Assembly (NCBI RefSeq): GCF_002008315.2
Contig: NZ_MVDG02000001.1
Coordinates: 3,286,001-3,350,000 of the forward strand
DNA from: Arthrobacter sp. KBS0703
GTDB lineage: Bacteria > Actinomycetota > Actinomycetes > Actinomycetales > Micrococcaceae
DNA: 64,000 bases
Direction of reading: 5' to 3'
Part shown: piece after piece, positions 57,577 through 64,000 of the stretch
Numbering within the stretch: position 1 is the stretch's first letter
Layout: each line of letters begins with the position of its first letter
Translations under genes and position numbers: made by a program
Notes under the pieces: generated by a model
What the model was told of the DNA's origin: nothing
What the model saw: only the letters and a program-made list of their open reading frames with translations
Database searches by the model: none

Positions 57577-58606
57577 TCAACCCACCGGCACTTCCGACGG
57601 TGCAATCCGCTGGGGCATCCTCGGCACAGGATTCATCGCCGGGCTGCAGGCGCAGGACCTGACCGAGAACGGCTTCACGGTGCAGGCCGTCGGGTCACGC
57701 TCGCTGGACTCGAGCAAGGCGTTTGCCGAGCAGTACGGCGTGGCAACGGCACACGGCAGCTACGAAGACCTGGTGGCAGACCCGTCGGTTGACGTGGTGT
57801 ACATCGCCACGCCGCACCCGTTCCACCACGCCAATGCCTTGTTGGCGTTGAATGCGGGCAAGCATGTGCTGGTGGAGAAGCCGTTCACCATGAACGCCAG
57901 CGAAGCCCAGGACATTGTTGATCTCGCGGAATCCAAGGGGCTCGTGGCGCTGGAAGCCATGTGGACCCGATTCCTCCCGCACATGATCCGCCTCCGCGCC
58001 ATCATCCAGGAAGGCACCATCGGTGAGGTCCGGAAGGTGGTGGCCAGCCACAACCAGAGCCTGCCCAAGGACCCCGCCCACCGGCTGAATGATCCTGCAC
58101 TGGGCGGGGGAGCGCTCCTGGACCTCGGCATCTACCCGATCTCTTTTGCGTTCGACATCCTGGGAGCGCCGGAGACGATTCGCGCCAGTGCCTCCATGAC
58201 TGCGACGGGCGTGGACCGGCAGACTGCAGCCATCTTTGACTATGCCGGCGGCCAGCAGGCCATCGTGGACTGCGAACTGGACGCCGCCAGCGCCAACCGG
58301 GCCATGATCATCGGGACCGAAGGGTGGATCGACCTCGAATCCACTTGGTACAACCCCGTGCCGTTCACCGTTCATGCCGTGGATGGCAGCGTTGTTGAAC
58401 GCTACGAGCAGCCTGTCGCCAGCCGGGGTATGCAGTACCAGGCCGCCGAGCTGGAGCGACTGGTCAGGGAAGGCGATACCGCCGGCACCATTCTTCCTCC
58501 AAGCGAGACGGTCGCCGTCATGGCGGCGATGGACAAAATCCGCCGCCAGATCGGGCTCAGCTACGATGCCGACACTCCCGTTGAGGGAACGGTTCCGAAT
58601 GACTGA
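57569..58606 (+). CDS. Gfo/Idh/MocA oxidoreductase, dihydrodiol-dehydrogenase-like (fifth intact copy)
   Basis: A 345-residue enzyme. IRWGILGTGFIAGLQAQDL, VDVVYIATPHPFHHANALLALNAGKHVLVEKPFTMNASEAQ (Lys about residue 105), LVALEAMWTRFLPHMIRLRAIIQEGTIGEVRKV and LGGGALLDLGIYPISFAFDILG. The EAMW-R-F-P and D-L-G-I-Y-P blocks are typical of the dimeric dihydrodiol dehydrogenase/glucose-fructose oxidoreductase branch, where Tyr acts with Lys. GTG 57569 overlaps the propeller gene. In a 3-keto pathway it could reduce 3-keto-glucose back to glucose; that is inference. Confidence 0.85.
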   Translation: MTDQPTGTSDGAIRWGILGTGFIAGLQAQDLTENGFTVQAVGSRSLDSSKAFAEQYGVATAHGSYEDLVADPSVDVVYIATPHPFHHANALLALNAGKHVLVEKPFTMNASEAQDIVDLAESKGLVALEAMWTRFLPHMIRLRAIIQEGTIGEVRKVVASHNQSLPKDPAHRLNDPALGGGALLDLGIYPISFAFDILGAPETIRASASMTATGVDRQTAAIFDYAGGQQAIVDCELDAASANRAMIIGTEGWIDLESTWYNPVPFTVHAVDGSVVERYEQPVASRGMQYQAAELERLVREGDTAGTILPPSETVAVMAAMDKIRRQIGLSYDADTPVEGTVPND

Positions 58607-59081
58607 CACCGACTCGCCGCGGATCACCGAACTGCGCCGGCACGAGGAAGAGCTCGTCTTTCCGTGCTTTGACCATCACGACGCGTGGCGACTCGGCTCG
58701 CTCATCGCCAACCGCGCGATCGCCGAGGGCCACGCTGTGGCCATCGATATCCGGCGCCACAACCTCGTGCTGTTCCGCTGTGTCCTGCCAGGAGCCACGG
58801 CCGACCAGGAGGAGTGGATCCGCCGCAAGTCGGCCAGTACCCTGCGCTTTGAACGCAGCACAGCGCTATTGACCGAGGAGTTCTCGGCCAAAAGCTTCGA
58901 CCCCACGCAAGGCGGGTGGCTCGCAGCGGAGGATTACACGCTAGCCGGAGGCTCCTTCCCTGTCCGTGTCCCGGGCACGGGCGTCGTCGCTGCTGTCACG
59001 GTTTCCGGGCTGTCCTCCGATGACGACCACCAGCTGGTGGTCGACAGCATCAGGGCCCACCTCAAGGACACAGCGGCATAG
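58599..59081 (+). CDS. UPF0303/HbpS-GlcG-like family protein
   Basis: A 160-residue alpha/beta protein. LRRHEEELVFPCFDHHDAWRLGSLIANRAI, AVAIDIRRHNLVLFRC, EWIRRKSASTLRFERSTAL and FPVRVPGTGVVAAVTVSGLSSDDDHQLVVDSI are the UPF0303 (haem-degrading-domain/GlcG-like) signature. No catalytic residues are established. It overlaps the last oxidoreductase by 8 bp and closes the long operon; family members often sit at the end of sugar clusters. Confidence 0.82.
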   Translation: MTDTDSPRITELRRHEEELVFPCFDHHDAWRLGSLIANRAIAEGHAVAIDIRRHNLVLFRCVLPGATADQEEWIRRKSASTLRFERSTALLTEEFSAKSFDPTQGGWLAAEDYTLAGGSFPVRVPGTGVVAAVTVSGLSSDDDHQLVVDSIRAHLKDTAA

Positions 59082-59091
59082 GATTTTGGGC

Positions 59092-59625
59092 ATGACGCAC
59101 GCCATCCGAAAAGCAACCGTGGACGACGCCGGCCGACTGGCCGGGCTTGCTGCCGTCACCTTTCCGCTCGCCTGCCCGCCGGAGTCCTCCCCTGCCGATA
59201 TCGCGGCACACCTCGAGGCGACGCTCAGCGAATCAAACTTCCGAAGTTATCTGGCAGACCCCGACGTCACGGTCCTGGTGATCGACTCCGACGGCGACCT
59301 CCGCGGCTACAGCATGCTCGTGGACCGTCCGGCCCGGGATCCGGACGTTGCCGCCGCCCTAACCGCCCTGCCGGCCACCGAGCTCAGCAAGTGCTACGTG
59401 CACCCCGACCACCACGGGCTGGGCGCCGCGGCGGAGCTGGTGCACGCCAGCCTCGGCGAGGCCGCAGCCACCGGTGCGCGCGGAATGTGGCTCGGAGTCA
59501 ACAGCCAGAATGCCAAGGCCATCCGCTTCTACGAGAAATCAGGCTTCCGGAAGGTCGGCACCAAGTCGTTCACCCTGGGCGCCACGGTGGAGCACGACTT
59601 CGTCATGGAGCGCGCCCTCCCGTAG
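59092..59625 (+). CDS. GNAT-family N-acetyltransferase
   Basis: A 177-residue protein of the GNAT fold: HAIRKATVDDAGRLAGLAAVTF at the N-terminus, VTVLVIDSDGDLRGYSMLVDR, then ELSKCYVHPDHHGLGAAAELVHASLGEAAATGARGMWLGV (acetyl-CoA loop HPDHHGLGAA in place of Q/RxxGxG/A) and SQNAKAIRFYEKSGFRKVGTKSFTLG. The acceptor is unknown. It lies 10 bp behind the UPF0303 gene, so it may be read through from the sugar operon. Confidence 0.85.
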   Translation: MTHAIRKATVDDAGRLAGLAAVTFPLACPPESSPADIAAHLEATLSESNFRSYLADPDVTVLVIDSDGDLRGYSMLVDRPARDPDVAAALTALPATELSKCYVHPDHHGLGAAAELVHASLGEAAATGARGMWLGVNSQNAKAIRFYEKSGFRKVGTKSFTLGATVEHDFVMERALP

Positions 59626-59644
59626 CCCGAAACGCAGCTCCGAA

Positions 59645-59707
59645 GCGCGAACTGGCAGGTAATGACCTTAAATTCCTGCCTTGAGGTCTTTAGCTGCCAG
59701 TTCGCGC
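59645..59707. repeat. 63-bp palindrome (copy B of the family at 41633)
   Basis: GCGCGAACTGGCAG (59645-59658) pairs with CTGCCAGTTCGCGC (59694-59707). The loop AATGACCTTAAATTCCTG...TTGAGGTCTTTAG matches copy A in order. Sits after the sugar operon and GNAT gene, as copy A sits after aceB. Confidence 0.72.
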
Positions 59708-59775
59708 GGACCGGCAGTGAGCAAGCCAACAGCTGAACCGGGAATGTCCCGCCGGAAGCGCCGGTTGTCGCAGGC

Positions 59776-60495
59776 ATGAAGATTGAAATCTGGTCAGACG
59801 TCGCGTGCCCGTGGTGCTACATCGGCAAGCGCCGGTTCGAGGCCGCCCTGGCCGAATTCCCGCACCGTGACGATGTAGACGTGCAATGGCGCAGCTACCA
59901 GCTGGATCCCTCCCTGCCGGAGCACTACGACGGCACCGAACTGGACTACCTCAGCACCCGCAAGGGCATGGCGCCGGAGCAGGTGTCCGAGATGTTTGAC
60001 CATGTGGCAGCCCAGGCCCAGGGCGAGGGGCTCAACTACCGGTTCGACGCCGTCGTCGTTGCCAACAGCTTCACGGCCCACCGGCTCATCCACCTCGCGG
60101 CCACCCACGGCAAGCAGGACGAGGCCAAGGAACGGCTGCTCAGCGATCACTTCGAGCACGGCAGGGACATCGGCAGCCGGGAGTACCTGACCTCCCTCGG
60201 CCAAGACCTGGGCCTTGATGCCGCCGACGTCGCCGAGCTGTTCAGCACGGACAAATACTCCGACGACGTCCGGCACGACTTCGCCGAGGCACGCGCCCTG
60301 GGCATCAGCGGTGTGCCGTTCTTCGTGATCGACCGCAAGTTTGGACTCTCCGGTGCCCAGCCCGCCGCGACGTTCACCATGGCACTCGAACAGGCCTGGC
60401 AGGATTCGCATCCCCTGGTCATGGTCGGCACCGACGGTTCGGCCGCCGCGGATGCAGCGGCCGACGCCTGCGGACCGGACGGCTGCAGCACCTAA
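59776..60495 (+). CDS. DsbA-family thiol oxidoreductase, FrnE-like
   Basis: A 239-residue cytosolic thioredoxin-fold protein. The active site CPWC is at residues 11-14 (SDVACPWCYIGKRRF), the inserted helical domain follows (VANSFTAHRLIHLA, RLLSDHFEHGRDIG) and the cis-Pro loop is GISGVPFFVIDRKFG. The tail ACGPDGCST gives a second C-x4-C pair (Cys232, Cys237), as in the FrnE group where both pairs take part in oxidative-stress disulfide exchange. No signal peptide. Confidence 0.9.
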   Translation: MKIEIWSDVACPWCYIGKRRFEAALAEFPHRDDVDVQWRSYQLDPSLPEHYDGTELDYLSTRKGMAPEQVSEMFDHVAAQAQGEGLNYRFDAVVVANSFTAHRLIHLAATHGKQDEAKERLLSDHFEHGRDIGSREYLTSLGQDLGLDAADVAELFSTDKYSDDVRHDFAEARALGISGVPFFVIDRKFGLSGAQPAATFTMALEQAWQDSHPLVMVGTDGSAAADAAADACGPDGCST

Positions 60496-60555
60496 AGCGC
60501 CTACGACGGCGGCACGCTCCCGAACCATGCGGCACCGCCTGGCGGCGGAACGGCC

Positions 60556-61460
60556 CTACGTGGTGCCGTAGAAGGCGTCGTTGACGTCGTCCCGGTCGGG
60601 TTCCGTGTCCTTGGCGAGCTGGTCCAGGACGTCCAGATGGGTGTCAAGTCCCACCGGCTGTTCACCCGGCCGGCCGAGGAGGTAGCCCTGACCGGCGATG
60701 ACGGGCCGGCCGGTAGCCGTAAGTCCGGGCTGCAAGAGCCGGGTGAGCATGTGCGAGGGTCACCACCCCGTACTTCTTGTTGGTCAGCGTGGCCTCCAGC
60801 GACGGCTGGAACGGGCGGCGCCCCGAAAGCCCCGTCAGCGGGTCCGCGTCAGCCTGCAGGCGCGCGTGCACGTGGCGGCGTTGCAGTGCCCGGCCCCCGA
60901 ACACGTAGGACAAGGGGGTCCGCCACGAGTATCGCCGCCAGCAGTCCGAGGAGTTTGTTGGACCCCAGGTTCCCGACCAGTCCGGTGATTATTTCCGCGC
61001 GCTGGTCAATTTCCAGCACCAGCGTTCCTTCCGGCGCGGACACTGGCACCAGGAATTCGTACCTGGTCACGCCGGTGCCTCCGATTTCCGATTCGGTTTC
61101 CACGGTTGTGGTGCCTGTCGAAAGCATCTCGGAAAAACGTGTTGCGTCAGCGGTCTCCGACTCGCCCGCGCCCACCTGGCCGTCGCCTCAGGCGATCAGC
61201 GTTCCGTCCAAGCGGAACAGACCCACATAGACGGTGCCCTGGCTGCGCTGCAGGTGGTGGATTTCATCAGCAACCGCCTGCTCACGCTTGGCCGGATCCA
61301 AATCGGCGGCCGGCGATTCCTCGAGTTCCGCGGCCACCGCCTCGAAGGTCAGCCGGTATCCTTCCAGCCAACGGTCGATGATCTGCTGCCTGGCTACGGC
61401 GTACTCCACCAGGCCTGCCACCAGCATCGCGGCGGACACCGCGAACGCCCAGCGGACCAT
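60556..61460 (-). pseudogene. decayed GGDEF/EAL signalling gene
   Basis: Remnants of one membrane sensor with a diguanylate cyclase/phosphodiesterase end, on the minus strand. From 61460: MVRWAFAVSAAMLVAGLVEY (membrane helix) and a CHASE-like stretch to LFRLDGTLIA, then an in-frame TGA near 61188-61190. The same frame continues ETADATRFSEMLSTGTTTVE ... LGLLAAILVAD; near 60915 the sense moves frame to SYVFGGRALQRRHVHARLQADADPLTGLSGRR, the GGDEF entry, which is cut off after about 20 more residues. It ends with VIAGQGYLLGRPGEQP, the last part of an EAL domain, in yet another frame. So there are at least one stop, two frameshifts and a large internal deletion. No adapter sequence is nearby, so this decay is probably real. 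Confidence 0.75.
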
Positions 61461-61645
61461 GAAGGACAGCCCCGACGCACTGAAACCGCGTTTGCTGTGG
61501 CGCGGCCGTTTGCGGGAGGAACCCGCTTCAAATTCGCGGTCCGTTCACATGTGATGGCCATGATGTTCCACAACGCCCCAGTTGCAAGGAATAACGCACA
61601 CTCTACCGGCGCCACTTCGCCCCAGACAGCAAAAACATGACCTGG

Positions 61646-61667
61646 TTTACTGACAGATCGCGGTAAA
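61646..61667. promoter_or_regulatory. possible TetR operator TTTAC-N12-GTAAA
   Basis: TTTAC (61646-61650) and GTAAA (61663-61667) form short symmetric arms directly before the TetR-gene start at 61676. Autoregulation would be usual. Short arms keep confidence low. Confidence 0.3.
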
Positions 61668-61675
61668 GTGTGCGT

Positions 61676-62326
61676 ATGCCACGGATTTCGGCCCCCAGCA
61701 ACGCTGCGCAGCGCGCCGACACCCAGCGCCGCATCCTGAAGGCGTTCGGCGAGCTCCTCTTCACACACGGGCTGCCCGGGCTCACCATGACGGACGTGGC
61801 GCGGCACGCTGGCGTTGGCCGCACGGCCGTCTACAACTACTACGCCGACATCGAAGAGCTGCTGATCGCCTACGCCCTGGTAGAGACCGAGCGGTTCCTG
61901 GCCGAGCTGCGCGACTCCCTCGCCCGCCTGGACAACCCGGTGGACCGTCTGGCGCTGTATGTGCGGGCGCAGGTCGAGGACCTCAGCCGCCGCCACCTGC
62001 CGCCCGGGCCCGCCATGGGTGCGGTGCTCTCACCCTCGTCCTTCGCCAAGCTGGCCGGCCACGTGGGCGGCCTCAGCAACCTGCTCCAGGACATCCTGAG
62101 CGACGGCATGGAGCAGGGATACCTGCCGGCAGCAGACGCAAGGCAGCAGGCGCAGCTCATCCACGGAACGCTGTCCTCCAGCGCCGCCCGAGGCAGCGAC
62201 GAGCCGGAGGACCTGGAAGAGCGCATCTCACGGACTGTCCGGTTCATCCAGCTGGGGGCCGGCGCCAGGTTCGACGACGGCGGCCGCCCCGTGCGCCTCA
62301 GCCCTCCGCCGGAGGCGGCGGGCTGA
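61676..62326 (+). CDS. TetR-family transcriptional regulator
   Basis: A 216-residue repressor. N-terminal HTH: RADTQRRILKAFGELLFTHGLPGLTMTDVARHAGVGRTAVYNYYADIEELLIAY (residues about 12-65). The C-terminal ligand domain is helical (DNPVDRLALYVRAQVEDLS, SNLLQDILSDGMEQGYLPAADARQQAQLIHGTL). ATG 61676 preferred to GTG 61670. The target is unknown; it has no operon partner and points away from the decayed GGDEF/EAL gene. Confidence 0.9.
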   Translation: MPRISAPSNAAQRADTQRRILKAFGELLFTHGLPGLTMTDVARHAGVGRTAVYNYYADIEELLIAYALVETERFLAELRDSLARLDNPVDRLALYVRAQVEDLSRRHLPPGPAMGAVLSPSSFAKLAGHVGGLSNLLQDILSDGMEQGYLPAADARQQAQLIHGTLSSSAARGSDEPEDLEERISRTVRFIQLGAGARFDDGGRPVRLSPPPEAAG

Positions 62327-62329
62327 AGA

Positions 62330-63004
62330 TCAGCGCTTGGCGCCCTGGGTGGGAATAACCGGCCACCGGGAGTCATCAGCAATGCGCCGGCTTTCCCGCG
62401 GGCAGCTGAGCTGGCCGGGCGTCTGGTCAACGAGCGCGGGCTTCATCAGGCCGCGGTAGTCGCCGGCCAGGATAACGTCCACGCTGGCGTCCGTGCGGCC
62501 GTCCTGGAAATAGTCCGAGCCCGGCACGTTCCGCTGCACGCTGAAGGCCGCGGACTGTCCGGCTGCCCCGGAAACGACAGCTGCCACGCCGCGGTAGCCT
62601 GTCTCGGTGTTGCCCACGGCACCGACAGCGAATTTCCGGGCGCGGAACTCGTTGGCCGCGGATTTGGCCAGGCCCGCCCGGCTGGTCGAATTGAAGACGT
62701 TGACCTTTACCTTGGCATTGGGTGTGTAGTTGAACGTGGTGTCGGGGCAGAGCGACGCCTTCTCCTGCGTCTGGATCGCCGTCGGAAACTTGATCTGGCC
62801 GTTCATGACGCCCACGGCGCCCATGATTGCCGCGACAATGAGGGCAAGGAGCAGGACCAGCACCACGCCGTGCAGGATGCGCCGCCGCAGCCGGACCGGG
62901 TTGTCCACGGTGTCGTCCGGCTCCGCGAAGGTGGCCCGAAGCTCCGGCCCGGTGATGACGCGGTGCCCGTGCAGGACCGAGGCATCCTTGGGTTTTCTAG
63001 CCAT
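62330..63004 (-). CDS. LytR C-terminal-domain protein, membrane anchored
   Basis: A 224-residue protein: cytosolic basic N-terminus, one membrane helix GVVLVLLLALIVAAIMGAVGVM near residue 50, and an extracellular LytR_C domain (AKVKVNVFNSTSRAGLAKSAANEFRARKFAVGAVGN, GVAAVVSGAAGQSAAF, DVILAGDYRGL). Such stand-alone LytR_C proteins are common in actinobacterial envelopes; a role in cell-wall assembly is presumed. Its ATG overlaps the stop of the upstream gene by 8 bp, a two-gene operon. Confidence 0.87.
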   Translation of the reverse strand: MARKPKDASVLHGHRVITGPELRATFAEPDDTVDNPVRLRRRILHGVVLVLLLALIVAAIMGAVGVMNGQIKFPTAIQTQEKASLCPDTTFNYTPNAKVKVNVFNSTSRAGLAKSAANEFRARKFAVGAVGNTETGYRGVAAVVSGAAGQSAAFSVQRNVPGSDYFQDGRTDASVDVILAGDYRGLMKPALVDQTPGQLSCPRESRRIADDSRWPVIPTQGAKR

Positions 63005-63299
63005 CGATCACCAGCACACGGGCGTGGATGGCGGTCCGCTGGTGAAGGGCCGTGCGGACCGCCCGGTGCAGGCCATCCTCCAGATAGAGCGTGCCTTTGT
63101 ACTGCACAACATGCGGGAAGAGATCGCCAAAAAATGTTGAATCCTCGGCCAGGAGGGCTTCAAGGTCCAGGGTCCGCTTGGTGGTCACGAGTTCATCCAG
63201 GCGCACCGGCCGCGGCGGAAGGGCGGCCCAGTCCTTGGGCGTGCTGAAACCATGGTCGGGGTAAGGGCGTCCCTCGCCCACAGCTTTGAATATCACCAT
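62997..63299 (-). CDS. small conserved actinobacterial protein, sometimes named VapB-family antitoxin
   Basis: A 100-residue protein. VIFKAVGEGRPYPDHGFSTPKDWAALPPRPVRLDELVTTKRTLDLEALLAEDSTFFGDLFPHVVQYKGTLY is very even in composition, ending YLEDGLHRAVRTALHQRTAIHARVLVIDG. I recall identical-looking proteins annotated as VapB-type antitoxins, but no toxin gene is next to it and the D-G-x-H-R block looks more like a ParB-like fold. It is highly conserved in actinobacteria beside LytR_C genes. Function unknown. Confidence 0.65.
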   Translation of the reverse strand: MVIFKAVGEGRPYPDHGFSTPKDWAALPPRPVRLDELVTTKRTLDLEALLAEDSTFFGDLFPHVVQYKGTLYLEDGLHRAVRTALHQRTAIHARVLVIDG

Positions 63300-63443
63300 G
63301 CAATGCTAAGCACCTTGCCGGTCCAAGGGAATGTGGAACCCGCCCGGCCCGGAGGTTGTAGCCAAACAGTAACCATGTGTCACATCGGGCCGACTTCCGC
63401 CCGCCACCGCCGGCCGGCCGGCGCCGGCTGTAAGAATGGAAGC

Positions 63444-64000
63444 ATGACTGCACCCCCTGCGAATGCTGCCGCCGCCGGCCTTGGCGCCCACACGCCGTCG
63501 GCTCCTGCCCTTGCCCTGCTCCTGGACGTCGACGGTCCGGTCGCCAGCCCCGTCACGCGGGACGTCAAGCCGGAAATCATTGCCGACCTGGTGGCCCTGG
63601 CCTCGGCGGGAGTTCCGGTCATCTTCAACACCGGCCGTTCGGACGCCTTCATCCGCGAGCAGGTCATGGAGCCGATGATCGCCGCGGGGATGCCTGCCGG
63701 GACCCTGATCCACGCCATCTGCGAAAAAGGCGCCGTGTGGTTCAGCTACACCGCGGCAGGTCCGGGTCCAATCCACGTGGACCACGAGCTCGCCGTCCCC
63801 GCCGCGTTCGGGGACGACGTCCGCCGGATGGTGGCCGAGGACTACGCCTCGCACATGTTCTTTGACGAAACGAAGCGCGCCATGGTGTCCGTGGAGCAGC
63901 ACATCGAGGTGCCCAGCGGGGAGTACCTCGCCGAGCAGGAGCTGTTCGACGCGGAGGCGGTTGAGCTGATGGGGCGCCACGGGCTGGGCGTGGTCAGGCT
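63444..64000 (+). CDS. HAD-superfamily hydrolase (partial, cut by the window end)
   Basis: The first 185 residues of a HAD-type protein. ALALLLDVDGPVASPVTRDVKPEIIADLVALASAGVPVIFNTGRSDAFI holds motif I (D-V-D-G) and motif II (N-T-G-R). The GRSD..I...VMEPMI segment and EKGAVWFSYTAAG suggest the cap layout of Cof-type or sucrose/trehalose-phosphate phosphatases. The frame is open at 64000 so the catalytic Lys and motif IV are not in view. Start ATG 63444. Confidence 0.78.
   Translation, partial: MTAPPANAAAAGLGAHTPSAPALALLLDVDGPVASPVTRDVKPEIIADLVALASAGVPVIFNTGRSDAFIREQVMEPMIAAGMPAGTLIHAICEKGAVWFSYTAAGPGPIHVDHELAVPAAFGDDVRRMVAEDYASHMFFDETKRAMVSVEQHIEVPSGEYLAEQELFDAEAVELMGRHGLGVVR

Noticed and set aside
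62997-63299. A VapBC toxin-antitoxin module
   Set aside because: No PIN-domain toxin adjoins the small gene; its neighbours are a LytR_C gene and a HAD gene.

Overview
The window is high-GC DNA with dense, often overlapping genes (many ATGA/GTGA stop-start overlaps) and frequent GTG starts. The content (RamB next to aceA/aceB, a DtxR-type iron box, NiFe-hydrogenase accessory genes with DUF5947/DUF6084/DUF6390-like products, bacterial serpin, CUT1 sugar importers) points to a soil actinobacterium of the Micrococcaceae, most like Arthrobacter/Pseudarthrobacter. I infer this from protein content only.

Layout. 1-4.75 kb: accessory and maturation end of a NiFe-hydrogenase locus. 4.9-7.9 kb: FecB/FecCD/FecE-type metal or metal-chelate importer. 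8-14 kb: PEP carboxylase, a DUF1684 protein, an acyl-CoA dehydrogenase/SDR pair. 14-21.3 kb: GH76 hydrolase, an Fbp-type ferric-iron importer behind a DtxR-like box, a glycogen-debranching-type enzyme. 21.3-34.5 kb: GH32 fructanase, small housekeeping and hypothetical genes, tgt with a YhhQ-type queuosine-precursor transporter, an MHS transporter, a PdxK/ThiD-like kinase, a serpin with an in-frame stop. 34.7-41.5 kb: acetate/glyoxylate block (poxB, ramB, aceA, aceB). 43.1-59.1 kb: large sugar-catabolic island. 59-64 kb: GNAT, DsbA/FrnE, a decayed GGDEF/EAL gene, TetR, LytR_C and a HAD protein cut by the window end.

Two observations dominate. First, seven copies of a 30-38 bp palindrome made of two head-to-head Tn5 mosaic ends (the Nextera mate-pair junction adapter) lie at 6883, 12831, 18645, 19835, 20412, 22906 and 40005. 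All seven are inside genes (six genes hit), and several have single-base indels close by. These are untrimmed adapter joins left in the assembly, not biology; the affected genes are probably intact in the organism.

Second, the 43-59 kb island holds five intact Gfo/Idh/MocA oxidoreductases, one truncated Gfo/Idh-like protein without the nucleotide-binding half or catalytic Lys, ThuA, two xylose-isomerase-like TIM-barrel proteins, a DUF1080 (3-keto-disaccharide hydrolase family) protein, a cytosolic beta-propeller, a CUT1 ABC importer and a divergent ROK repressor. This suggests a 3-keto-sugar route (oxidise, eliminate or hydrolyse, re-reduce) for an imported glycoside or anhydrosugar. The substrate cannot be read from sequence.

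Three families of intergenic palindromes (REP-like) are also present.
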